Origin: Kaistella yonginensis
GTDB taxonomy: Bacteria; Bacteroidota; Bacteroidia; Flavobacteriales; Weeksellaceae
DNA: 64,000 nt
Assembly: GCF_030409525.1 (NCBI RefSeq)
Contig: NZ_JAUFQB010000059.1
Span: 21,905-85,904 of the forward strand
Reading direction: 5' to 3'
Position numbers and translations under genes: made by a program. The notes below the pieces were generated by a model. It was given only the letters and a program-made list of their open reading frames with translations, made no database searches and was not told where the DNA came from. This document shows positions 25,502 through 33,743 of the stretch, piece after piece; position 1 is the first letter of the stretch; every line of letters starts with the position of its first letter.

Positions 25502-25843
25502 ATGACAGGTTATCACACGTACCAAAGTTGTATTGAAGCATGTTTAAAATGTGCTGCAATATGTAATCACTGTGCTTCATCATGCACTCAGGAAGAAGAT
25601 GTAAAAATGATGGCGAGATGCATTCAGTTAGACATGGAATGCGCAGCGATCTGCTATGCATCAGCACAGTTAATGAGCCTCGGCAGCGACAAAGCAAAAG
25701 ACATTTGCCGTATTTGTGCCGACATCTGTGAAGCATGTGCTGCAGAATGTGAAAAACATGCACAACATGGAATGGATCATTGCCGTGAATGTGCAGAAGC
25801 TTGCAGAAAATGCGCCGAAGAATGCCGGAAAATGGCAGCGTAA
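25502..25843 (+). CDS. Four-helix-bundle copper-storage protein (Csp/DUF326)
   Basis: The 113-residue protein, with no signal peptide, resembles the cytosolic Csp3 class. The helices carry rows of cysteines: CIEACLKCAAICNHCASSC, CIQLDMECAAICYA, CRICADICEACAAEC, then CRECAEACRKCAEEC. Their four-residue spacing lines the bundle core, which in Csp proteins holds many Cu(I) ions. It would buffer excess copper in the cytosol. It follows the metallochaperone by 232 nt, including a poly-A tract and no recognised gene, and is closed by a terminator at 25852. Confidence 0.9.
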   Translation: MTGYHTYQSCIEACLKCAAICNHCASSCTQEEDVKMMARCIQLDMECAAICYASAQLMSLGSDKAKDICRICADICEACAAECEKHAQHGMDHCRECAEACRKCAEECRKMAA

Positions 25844-25851
25844 TTTAAAAC

Positions 25852-25884
25852 GGGTGGTGATTTAAATGATTGCCACTCTTTTTT
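25852..25884 (+). terminator. Rho-independent terminator after the copper-storage gene
   Basis: GGGTGGT at 25852-25858 pairs with GCCACTC at 25872-25878 (two G-U pairs), with a 13-nt loop and then six T. It ends the storage gene before the beta-propeller gene. Confidence 0.68.
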
Positions 25885-25919
25885 ATCTACATCCTAACGA
25901 CCAAATTAAAATCTATTAA

Positions 25920-27011
25920 ATGAAAAAATTTTTTACCCCGACATTGGTTGTCATATTGACCATGCTATTTGTTATGGTCAGCAGTTGCGGCAATAACGAT
26001 AATAGCAATACCAATAGTAGTAATACTGATAAACCATCTTCATTGCCAAGGGCTAAAGTTTATGTAGCCAATGAAGCCGGAGGCAGTGTTTCAGTTATTG
26101 ATCTTCAGGATAGCTTAAAAACTACAAGCATTGACTTAAGTGATAGCGCCGGAACTATGTTTATGGCCCATAATGTTCAGGTGGCCCCCAATGGAAAATC
26201 TGTTTGGGTGGCGGCAGCAGGTATGGACAGCAGTAAAACAAATTACTTAATAGTTATTGACCCAAACAGCGGTACAATAAAAGAGCGTGTGCTGTTAGGT
26301 AAAGATCTACACGTGGCCCATGTAGTTTTAGACGATCAATCAAAGAATGCATTTGTAACCGCAGGTGCAACGAATGAGGTCATACAAGTAGATGCAACGA
26401 CCTATCAGGTGGTACGGAAGTTTGATTTAGGTGCAAAACATGCACCACATGGTTTGCGCTACGCTAATGGCAAATTGTATGTAGCCAATATGGACGGAAA
26501 AAGCATGTCTGTCATTACTGTAGCTGATGGCAAAGTAACTGATATTCCTCTGGGCGGAATAGCTCCACAGGTGGCAGTTACCCGTGATGATAAATTTATT
26601 TTCATCTCTTTATACGACACAAAAGAGGTGATACAGTATGACCTTAAAAATGGTCAACTAAACAGAATACCATTACCTGCTACTGCTCAAGGTCCAATTC
26701 AGTTGTATGCTACCCCTGATAGTAAGTTACTGTATGTGGCTGACCAAGGAGAGTTACTCGGAAGACCGGTTTCAAACGAGATTTATGTAATAGACATACC
26801 AAACGCAAAAGTGATAAGTACCATTAAAGTTGGTAAGAAGGCACACGGTGTTGTAGCAAGCAACGACGGCAAATCAGTTTATGTAACAAATACTATAGAC
26901 AATACAGTTTCTGTGATTGATGTGGCAAGTCAAAAAGTAATCCACACAATCCCGGTTGGCAAAGGCCCTAATGGAATAAGCTATTGGTTTGAAACTGGCG
27001 GTATGCCGTAA
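25920..27011 (+). CDS. YVTN/YncE-type beta-propeller lipoprotein
   Basis: The 363-residue lipoprotein has signal VVILTMLFVMVSSC followed by a Ser/Asn-rich spacer. The rest is built of about seven repeats with the YVTN signature, such as KVYVANEAGGSVSVIDL, KLYVANMDGKSMSVITV and SVYVTNTIDNTVSVIDV. These propellers often bind partners or DNA-like ligands in the periplasm; some accompany metal and cytochrome systems. It has 79 nt before the GAPDH gene and may be the head of the metabolic module. The role here is unknown. Confidence 0.82.
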   Translation: MKKFFTPTLVVILTMLFVMVSSCGNNDNSNTNSSNTDKPSSLPRAKVYVANEAGGSVSVIDLQDSLKTTSIDLSDSAGTMFMAHNVQVAPNGKSVWVAAAGMDSSKTNYLIVIDPNSGTIKERVLLGKDLHVAHVVLDDQSKNAFVTAGATNEVIQVDATTYQVVRKFDLGAKHAPHGLRYANGKLYVANMDGKSMSVITVADGKVTDIPLGGIAPQVAVTRDDKFIFISLYDTKEVIQYDLKNGQLNRIPLPATAQGPIQLYATPDSKLLYVADQGELLGRPVSNEIYVIDIPNAKVISTIKVGKKAHGVVASNDGKSVYVTNTIDNTVSVIDVASQKVIHTIPVGKGPNGISYWFETGGMP

Positions 27012-27090
27012 ACAGGATATTAAAGGAAATAGATATCAAAGAACGTTCTAGTAATATCAATTTATATAAATTAAGCTAAATAAATTTATT

Positions 27091-28122
27091 ATGGAAAAGA
27101 TTAAAGTAGCCGTAAACGGATATGGTGTCATTGGCAAACGGGTTGCCGATGCCGTACAGATGCAGGAAGACATGGAACTGTCAGGTGTATGTGATGTGGT
27201 AACTGACTGGCGCATTCAAATGGCGGTATTAAAAAAATATCCTGTGTTTGCTTCCGATGATACTTTTCAAATTAAGATGAACGAAGCCGGAATAAATTCA
27301 TCAGGCACAGTGAACGACCTGCTTGCATCATCAGATATTATTGTGGATTGCACACCCAAGAAAATCGCTGCTCAAAATATAGAGCTTTATAAAAAACTTG
27401 GTAAAAAGTTTATTTTACAGGGAGGTGAAAAGCATGAAACAACCGGTCATTCCTTTAGTGCCGAAAACAACTATGCCACTGCACTTAACCTTGATGCTAC
27501 AAGAGTAGTTTCCTGCAACACTACATCCATTGTGAGAACATTAACCGCCCTGAAGAATGCAGGCTTGCTCTTAAAAGCAAGAGGTACTCTACTTCGTCGT
27601 GCAACCGACCCATGGGAAAGTCATTTGACCGGGATTATGAATACCCTAGTTCCCGAAAAAGAAATACCAAGTCATCAGGGGCCGGATGCGCAATCCGTTG
27701 ACCCCTCTTTTGACGTTATCACATCAGCAGTTAAAGTACCGGAAACGTTAAGCCACCTACATTACTGGAATGTACAGTTGACCAGAAAGGCCGATAAGGA
27801 AGAAGTTTTGGATGCGTTCAATAAATCTACCAGAATTGCAATGATTAAATACAGCGATGAGTTAGCCGCTAATAATACAGTTAAGGAATTAATGCTTGCA
27901 ATAGGCCGCCCTTATGGAGATATGTATGAAGTAGCCTTGTGGCAAGACATGCTGAAAGTGGTTGGAGATGAAGTGTTCTATGCTTACCTAGTCGATAATC
28001 AGGCTATCGTAATCCCCGAAACCATTGACGCAATCCGTGCCTTAACCGGAATTGAACCAGATGCTGAAAAGTCAATAATAAAGACCAACGAAAGCCTTGG
28101 AGTTAAACAGAGTTTTTATTAG
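27091..28122 (+). CDS. gap: Type II (archaeal-type) glyceraldehyde-3-phosphate dehydrogenase
   Basis: The 343-residue protein starts with the NAD(P) fold VAVNGYGVIGKRVADAV. The catalytic Cys is in VVSCNTTSIVRTLTAL near residue 141, with the partner His in the HLHYWNV region. These motifs belong to the archaeal GAPDH lineage, not to bacterial GapA. It oxidises glyceraldehyde-3-phosphate in lower glycolysis. Placed inside a copper island and next to a metal-independent aldolase, it may back up a copper-sensitive host GapA. That role is inference. The spacing to the aldolase is 152 nt, with no promoter box found in it. Confidence 0.88.
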   Translation: MEKIKVAVNGYGVIGKRVADAVQMQEDMELSGVCDVVTDWRIQMAVLKKYPVFASDDTFQIKMNEAGINSSGTVNDLLASSDIIVDCTPKKIAAQNIELYKKLGKKFILQGGEKHETTGHSFSAENNYATALNLDATRVVSCNTTSIVRTLTALKNAGLLLKARGTLLRRATDPWESHLTGIMNTLVPEKEIPSHQGPDAQSVDPSFDVITSAVKVPETLSHLHYWNVQLTRKADKEEVLDAFNKSTRIAMIKYSDELAANNTVKELMLAIGRPYGDMYEVALWQDMLKVVGDEVFYAYLVDNQAIVIPETIDAIRALTGIEPDAEKSIIKTNESLGVKQSFY

Positions 28123-28274
28123 GAGTAAGCAAAAAGTAAATTTTCAAATTAATAAAACGGAATGTTAAGGAAAATGGTTTTGTACCCTGCAAATATTTGT
28201 AAGACGCGCACTTCCGCAAATGTCCATTTCTAAAACAAATAGAAATTTAGGGATTAAATTAAAGTTTAAAAAAA

Positions 28275-29336
28275 ATGAAAATGAACGATAACATTGCAGA
28301 CCTATTAGGCAAGAAGGCCGCCTTCTATTTGGATCACGTTTGCCAAAAAATTACAAAAGATGAACTGCTGACTCCAGGCAAATACAGTCTGGAAAAGGTT
28401 TTTGGCGATAGCAACAGAAACCCGCAGGTTCTGCGGAGTCTCGCTCAACTTTACGGTCAGGGAAATCTTGGCGGCACGGGTTATCTGAGCATTCTTCCTG
28501 TTGATCAGGGTATTGAGCATAGTGCTGTATACTCATTTTATAAAAACCCCGACTATTTCGACCCTGAAAACATTTTAAAACTTGCACTCGAAGCCGGCTG
28601 TAACGGTGTGGCTTCTACCTTCGGCGGGTTAGCCTTGAATGCCCGAAAATATGCGCACAGAATCCCTTTCATTGTAAAGATTAACCACAATGAATTACTG
28701 AGCTTTCCAAATAAATATGACCAAACGCTATTTGGAAAAGTTAAAAACGCCTGGGATATGGGGGCCCTTGCCATAGGAGCAACCATCTATTTTGGTTCCG
28801 AAGAAAGCGACAGACAGATCAAAGAAATTGCCGAGGCGTTTGAGCACGCCCATCAGCTCGGTATGGCGACTATATTATGGTGCTATCTTCGAAATGAGGC
28901 ATTTAAAACAGCAGATCAGGATTATCACTCCGCTGCGGATTTAACAGGACAAGCCAATCATATCGGAGTAACAATTCAAGCTGATATTATTAAACAAAAA
29001 TTGCCGACAAATAATTTTGGATTCAAAAACATTAAATTCGGTAAATACGATGACGCGATGTATGAGGCATTAACAACTCCCCACCCGATTGACCTCTGCA
29101 GGTTGCAGGTAGCGAACTGTTACATGGGCAAAATCGGATTAATTAACTCCGGTGGCGATTCAAAAGGTGAGTCAGATCTGGTTGAGGCCATTACAACAGC
29201 GGTCATCAACAAAAGAGCGGGCGGCACTGGACTGATTATGGGTCGGAAGGCATTTCAGCGCCCGTTTAAAGACGGTGTGAACTTGCTACAAAGGGTACAG
29301 AGTGTATATCTCGATAATAAGATAACAGTTGCCTAA
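28275..29336 (+). CDS. fbaB: Class I fructose-bisphosphate aldolase (DhnA/FbaB type)
   Basis: The 353-residue protein belongs to the DhnA/FbaB family, a Schiff-base aldolase that needs no metal. It has [18 protein letters not shown] near residue 75, [14 protein letters not shown], and the closing [16 protein letters not shown]. It cleaves fructose-1,6-bisphosphate to dihydroxyacetone phosphate and glyceraldehyde-3-phosphate. It shares direction and module with the type II GAPDH upstream, and the ATP-cone gene follows after 26 nt. Freedom from Zn/Co would be useful under metal overload (inference). Confidence 0.9.
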   Translation: MKMNDNIADLLGKKAAFYLDHVCQKITKDELLTPGKYSLEKVFGDSNRNPQVLRSLAQLYGQGNLGGTGYLSILPVDQGIEHSAVYSFYKNPDYFDPENILKLALEAGCNGVASTFGGLALNARKYAHRIPFIVKINHNELLSFPNKYDQTLFGKVKNAWDMGALAIGATIYFGSEESDRQIKEIAEAFEHAHQLGMATILWCYLRNEAFKTADQDYHSAADLTGQANHIGVTIQADIIKQKLPTNNFGFKNIKFGKYDDAMYEALTTPHPIDLCRLQVANCYMGKIGLINSGGDSKGESDLVEAITTAVINKRAGGTGLIMGRKAFQRPFKDGVNLLQRVQSVYLDNKITVA

Positions 29337-29362
29337 AATAAGTTTCAACAAACTATCAGAAA

Positions 29363-30205
29363 ATGAAGATTCCCATTAGCATCGTAAAAAAGTCCGGAGA
29401 TATTGTCGCATTTGATGTCGAAAAACTCATTAATTCACTTAGGCGCGCGTCTGCTGGGGAAAAGGTCATTCAGCAAATCGTTGGTGAGGTTCAGTCCACG
29501 ATTTACGAAGGCATGACCACCACAAAGATCTATAAAATTGCTTTTGATTTGTTAAAAAAATATTCCCGCGTAAGTGCTTCAAAATACAAACTCAAAAACG
29601 CACTCTTTGAATTGGGTCCCTCTGGTTTTCCTTTTGAAAAATTAGTGGGCAAACTGATGGCTCATGAAGGTTTTTCCACCCAGGTTGGGGTCATTGTTCA
29701 GGGAAATTGCGTGTCGCATGAAATAGATGTCATTGCTGACAAAGACGACCAGCATTGTTTTATTGAATGTAAATTTCACAGCGACCAAGGGAGATTTTGC
29801 AATGTAAAAATTCCTCTGTATGTCAATTCCAGATTTCTGGATGTAGAAAAACAGTGGGAAAAACAAAAAAGTAACGAAGGTAAAATATCTAAAGGAGGCT
29901 TGTACACCAATACAAGATTCACTTCTGATGCCACACAATATGGGAAATGTGCAGGTTTACTAATGGCAAGCTGGGACTATCCTTTTGGGAACGGTTTAAA
30001 AGAGAGAATAGACAAATCCGGTTTACACCCATTAACCGCATTAACGACCCTGACAAAAAACGAGAAAACAAAATTGTTAGACCTTGGTTTAGTTCTTTGC
30101 AGAGAAATTTACGAAAACCCGGGGGTCTTAAACCAAATCGGAATTGCAAAACCACGCCATAAAAACATTATTGAAGACGCAAAAGAATTATGCACTCAAC
30201 ATTAA
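29363..30205 (+). CDS. ATP-cone fused to Mrr-like restriction endonuclease domain
   Basis: The 280-residue protein has an ATP-cone at 1-90 (SIVKKSGDIVAFDVEKLINSL, then a long helix bundle), the nucleotide-sensing module of ribonucleotide reductases. The second half is a PD-(D/E)XK fold of the Mrr type: HEGFSTQVG, then the acidic HEIDVIADK and FIECKFH, which contain Asp and Glu-x-Lys catalytic residues. ATP or dATP binding could gate cleavage of DNA or another nucleic acid. Similar proteins are found next to MBL-fold RNases in plasmid islands. The substrate is unknown; this is an accessory gene rather than part of a recognised restriction system. Confidence 0.8.
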   Translation: MKIPISIVKKSGDIVAFDVEKLINSLRRASAGEKVIQQIVGEVQSTIYEGMTTTKIYKIAFDLLKKYSRVSASKYKLKNALFELGPSGFPFEKLVGKLMAHEGFSTQVGVIVQGNCVSHEIDVIADKDDQHCFIECKFHSDQGRFCNVKIPLYVNSRFLDVEKQWEKQKSNEGKISKGGLYTNTRFTSDATQYGKCAGLLMASWDYPFGNGLKERIDKSGLHPLTALTTLTKNEKTKLLDLGLVLCREIYENPGVLNQIGIAKPRHKNIIEDAKELCTQH

Positions 30206-30218
30206 ATCACTCTGACCA

Positions 30219-31592
30219 ATGAAAAATACAAAAATTACCATTCATTTTTTGGGCGCTGCGGGTACAGTAACGGGTTCCAAATATTTAATCGATACAGGAG
30301 CACATCAACTCCTAATCGACTGCGGAGTTTTTCAAGGATTAAAGGAATTACGGCTTAAAAACTGGGAATATCCGCCTGTGGACGTTTCAGATATTGATGC
30401 CGTATTATTGACTCATGGCCATTTCGACCACACAGGATTCCTCCCCCGATTAGTGAAGTATGGTTTTAATGGACCTGTTTATGGGACCAATCCCACTTTG
30501 GATATTGCCGAAATCATCCTGAACGACAGTGCTAAAATACAGGAACAGGAAGCAGCGCGAGCCAATAAGGAAGGTTACTCCAAACACAGTCCGGCAGAAC
30601 CGCTGTATGGTCTAAAGGATGTAGCAAAAACCATTTCCCACTTTAAGGAGGTCCCACCATCACAGTGGATTCCGTTGTTTGAGGGCATCAGTGCCCGATT
30701 TCAGTACAATGGGCATATCTTGGGTGCTACTTTCATAGAGCTGGAGATACATGAAAAACGTTTTGTTTTTTCCGGGGATATTGGACGCACAAATGATTTA
30801 TTGTTGTTTCCACCCCTGAAACCAGAAAAGGCGGATGTTCTTTTCATAGAGTCGACCTACGGAGGAAGGTTTCATCCAGATGAAGTGGAAGCGGTTCCGG
30901 AGATTGAAAAATTAGTCAACGACACCATTAACCGGGGAGGCAGTCTATTTATCCCCAGTTTTTCGGTTGAACGTGCTCAACTGATGATGCTTATTTTATG
31001 GAGGTTACTTAAAGAAAATAAAATATCCAAAGTACCGATGATTATGGACAGTCCAATGGGAGCCAGTATACTGGATCTGTTTTACCGTAGTAGAGATTGG
31101 CATCGGTTAACAACCGACGAATGTGATGAAATGTGCGATCACTTCACAGTCGTAAGTAGCTATCAGGAAACCATGGAGTTGCGCTCCGACAACAAACCAA
31201 AAATTGTTATCGCCGGCAGCGGGATGCTCACCGGTGGCCGAATGCTCAATTATCTTGAAACTCAAGCGCAAAACCCCGACAATACTCTCCTTTTTGTGGG
31301 CTATCAGGCCGAAGGAACCCGTGGAAGAAAATTATTGGAGGGCGAGAAAGAAGTAAAAGTATACGGAAAATGGATCCCATTTAATATGGAAGTAGCAGTA
31401 ATTGAAGGCTTATCTTCCCATGCAGACCATAATGAGCTCATACAATGGATGAATGAAATAACCAGCCAACCGAAAAGAATTTTCGTCGTACATGGTGAGA
31501 AAGAAGGCGCAGAAGCGCTGCAGCTGGGCATAAAAGAAACCTACGGCTGGGATTCCCAAATACCGCAACTTTATGATATTGAAGAATTATAA
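30219..31592 (+). CDS. MBL-fold beta-CASP RNase-like protein
   Basis: The 457-residue protein starts with a metallo-beta-lactamase fold. HGHFDHTGF (around residue 67) is the HxHxDH zinc site, and a His follows in SGDIGRTNDLL. The beta-CASP region has SFSVERAQLMMLILW and GSGMLTGGRML, and the final SSHADHNEL carries the RNA-specificity His. This set is typical of CPSF73/RNase-type nucleases that cut RNA. It lies 13 nt after the ATP-cone gene and 9 nt before a P-loop gene, so the three form one operon. The RNA substrate is unknown; it may remodel transcripts in metal stress. Confidence 0.88.
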   Translation: MKNTKITIHFLGAAGTVTGSKYLIDTGAHQLLIDCGVFQGLKELRLKNWEYPPVDVSDIDAVLLTHGHFDHTGFLPRLVKYGFNGPVYGTNPTLDIAEIILNDSAKIQEQEAARANKEGYSKHSPAEPLYGLKDVAKTISHFKEVPPSQWIPLFEGISARFQYNGHILGATFIELEIHEKRFVFSGDIGRTNDLLLFPPLKPEKADVLFIESTYGGRFHPDEVEAVPEIEKLVNDTINRGGSLFIPSFSVERAQLMMLILWRLLKENKISKVPMIMDSPMGASILDLFYRSRDWHRLTTDECDEMCDHFTVVSSYQETMELRSDNKPKIVIAGSGMLTGGRMLNYLETQAQNPDNTLLFVGYQAEGTRGRKLLEGEKEVKVYGKWIPFNMEVAVIEGLSSHADHNELIQWMNEITSQPKRIFVVHGEKEGAEALQLGIKETYGWDSQIPQLYDIEEL

Positions 31593-31601
31593 TTTGGAGA
31601 G

Positions 31602-32162
31602 ATGAATCATATAAGGGACAGTAAAATCAAGCATTCAGAAGAGACCAACTGGTATGTGATTACCGGCGGACCCAGTACCGGAAAAACAACGACCATTGAT
31701 TTGCTTCAGAAGCAAGGTTACCATACGACAATAGAACACGCAAGGCATTACATTGATACCATGCATAATGAAGGAAATTCCGTTAAAGAAATTAGAAGCA
31801 ATAAGAAGAAATTTCAATTGGGCGTGTTAGATATGCAGATTGCCCAAGAAGGATCGCTCAATAAGGAGGATATGGTTTTTTTGGACAGGGCTATCCCGGA
31901 CGCAATGGCTTATTATCAATTTTTAAACTTGGATTATGATGAAAAGTTACTTAATGCCGTCAACGGGGTTTCCTACAAAAAAATCTTTATTTTAGACCGA
32001 TTGCCTTTTACCAAAGACTATGCGAGAACCGAAAATGAAGACGATCAAAAACTAATTCAGCAGTTGATAATAGAAAGCTATACCAATCTCGGTTTCCCTA
32101 TCGTTTTTGTTCCGGTTTTGCCTCCTGCAGAAAGAGTTCAATATATTTTAAATAATTTATAA
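31602..32162 (+). CDS. P-loop ATP-binding protein (AAA_28/NadR-like)
   Basis: The 186-residue protein has a Walker A GGPSTGKTTTIDLL near residues 25-38 and a downstream FLDRAIPDAMAYYQF segment, both of the NadR-kinase-like P-loop group (AAA_28). It probably phosphorylates a small substrate or nucleotide; the ligand cannot be read. It ends the trio of ATP-cone nuclease, beta-CASP RNase-like protein and this kinase-like protein. Confidence 0.8.
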   Translation: MNHIRDSKIKHSEETNWYVITGGPSTGKTTTIDLLQKQGYHTTIEHARHYIDTMHNEGNSVKEIRSNKKKFQLGVLDMQIAQEGSLNKEDMVFLDRAIPDAMAYYQFLNLDYDEKLLNAVNGVSYKKIFILDRLPFTKDYARTENEDDQKLIQQLIIESYTNLGFPIVFVPVLPPAERVQYILNNL

Positions 32163-32249
32163 GAAAAACCATTGTCAAACAAAATAAATCTATTTTTGAA
32201 ATTAGCATTAATTTAGATCTTTAAATATCAAGTAGAAACTTAAAACAAT

Positions 32250-32879
32250 ATGAAAACAAACAAAAAATTAATCAGCGCAGGTCTGCTGGCTGCCTTCACC
32301 GCCTCATTATGTTGCATTACACCATTATTAGCCTTCATTGCAGGAACAAGCGGCCTGGCTGCAACTTTTTCCTGGCTCGAACCTTTACGGCCTTATTTAA
32401 TCGGGTTAACAATTTTTGTTCTTGGTTTTGCCTGGTATCTTAAATTAAAACCTAAAAAACAATTAGACTGTAGCTGTGAGAAAGATGAGAAAATACCGTT
32501 CACGCAGTCCAAAATGTTTTTGGGGATTATAACCCTTTTCGCTGTCGTGATGCTTGCCTTCCCATACTATTCAGGAATTTTTTATCCAACAACAGAAAAG
32601 CAAATTATAATTGTGAACCAATCTAATATCCGGGAAATAGAATTTACAATTAGTGGAATGACCTGCGCAAGCTGTGGTGAACATGTCAATAGCGAAGTAA
32701 ATAAACTGACGGGAATTATAAGTTCAGACGCTTCGTACGAAAACAAAAATGCAGTTGTGAAATTTGATGGTTCAAAAACAAACATTGATGAAATCGAAAA
32801 CGCCATAAACGCTACCGGATATGTAGTAACTGACAAAAAAGAATATCAATTGGAAACCCTTGGTCCTGAAAAACCATAA
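32250..32879 (+). CDS. merTP: MerTP mercuric transport protein
   Basis: The 209-residue protein is a MerT-like three-TM transporter (LCCITPLLAFIAGTSGLA with paired Cys, then TM2 and TM3) fused to a MerP-like HMA domain at residues 130-195 (FTISGMTCASCGEHV). MerTP takes Hg(II) across the inner membrane for reduction. No merA or merR is visible in the window, so detoxification would need a gene elsewhere, or this member handles another thiophilic metal. It is followed 15 nt later by the small GDCCVYC protein that often accompanies it. Confidence 0.85.
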   Translation: MKTNKKLISAGLLAAFTASLCCITPLLAFIAGTSGLAATFSWLEPLRPYLIGLTIFVLGFAWYLKLKPKKQLDCSCEKDEKIPFTQSKMFLGIITLFAVVMLAFPYYSGIFYPTTEKQIIIVNQSNIREIEFTISGMTCASCGEHVNSEVNKLTGIISSDASYENKNAVVKFDGSKTNIDEIENAINATGYVVTDKKEYQLETLGPEKP

Positions 32880-32894
32880 TAAATTATTAAACAG

Positions 32895-33104
32895 ATGAAT
32901 ACAGTCAAATTACAGTCAATAATCACCTGCCCCAATTGCGGACACAGGAAGGAGGAAACAATGCCTACAGATTCTTGCCAGTATTTCTACGAATGCGAAA
33001 AATGCAGGATCGTTTTAAAACCAAAACAGGGCGACTGCTGTGTGTATTGCAGTTACGGAACAGTGCCTTGTCCCCCAGTTCAGCAGGACAAGAAATGTTG
33101 CTAA
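32895..33104 (+). CDS. Small GDCCVYC zinc-ribbon protein (mer-associated)
   Basis: The 69-residue protein has two Cys pairs near the N-terminus (TCPNCGHRKEETMP, then YECEKCRIVL) and the GDCCVYCSYG motif near the middle, then CC at the end. It looks like a zinc-ribbon or metal-binding protein and is known mainly as the gene after merTP in Bacteroidota and Proteobacteria. The function is undescribed to my knowledge. Confidence 0.78.
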   Translation: MNTVKLQSIITCPNCGHRKEETMPTDSCQYFYECEKCRIVLKPKQGDCCVYCSYGTVPCPPVQQDKKCC

Positions 33105-33142
33105 AAGTCCTTACGTTTAACTAAATAACAAAAACCATTTTA

Positions 33143-33706
33143 ATGGACAAATCAACGCACAGCCACAAAGTTTCTCCGGACCATAGTGCCTCGGGGAAAA
33201 CTCATTCTACACAGAATATGGATTCAAAAAAAGAAAGTGAACAAATGGATCACAGCGGGGCATACAAAAAGTTGTTTTGGATGCTTCTCATTTCCTTCGT
33301 ATCCATGTTTATATTAATGTATGCGATGGTTGATCGGTTATCCAATGTGATTCCCAATATCAATCAGTTTTATATGGCCGGACTAATGGCTTCTCCTATG
33401 TTGATCATCGAACTGCTGTTAATGGCAAAGATGTATCCCAATAAAAAACTCAACAAGGTACTGATGGGTGTCGGTGTGTTGGCGATGGTGCTGTTTTGGT
33501 CTGGCATTCGGCAGCAGACAGCCGTGGGAGATGTCCAGTTTCTAAAGTCCATGATTCCACACCATGCAGGGGCTATTCTTATGGTCGAAGAAAGTAATCT
33601 GGTCGATCCGGAAGTGAGAAAGTTGGGCGAGGAAATTATCAAAGCACAGGAGGAAGAAATTGCCGTCATGAGGGCGAAAATTAAGGAACTTCAAACCCGG
33701 AAGTAA
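33143..33706 (+). CDS. DUF305 family membrane protein (copper-linked)
   Basis: The 187-residue protein has a His/Ser/Met-rich N-terminal segment (DKSTHSHKVSPDHSASGKTH), probably a metal-binding arm, three membrane segments between about residues 47 and 119 (LFWMLLISFVSMFILMYAMV and two more), then the DUF305 helical domain with SMIPHHAGAILMVEESN and VMRAKIKEL. DUF305 proteins recur beside copper ATPases and bind metal through MxPHHxxAI. It lies 37 nt before the CopB-type ATPase gene. Confidence 0.82.
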   Translation: MDKSTHSHKVSPDHSASGKTHSTQNMDSKKESEQMDHSGAYKKLFWMLLISFVSMFILMYAMVDRLSNVIPNINQFYMAGLMASPMLIIELLLMAKMYPNKKLNKVLMGVGVLAMVLFWSGIRQQTAVGDVQFLKSMIPHHAGAILMVEESNLVDPEVRKLGEEIIKAQEEEIAVMRAKIKELQTRK

Positions 33707-33743
33707 TCTCAAATAGCAGAATTTAACGCAAAAAAAATGAATT

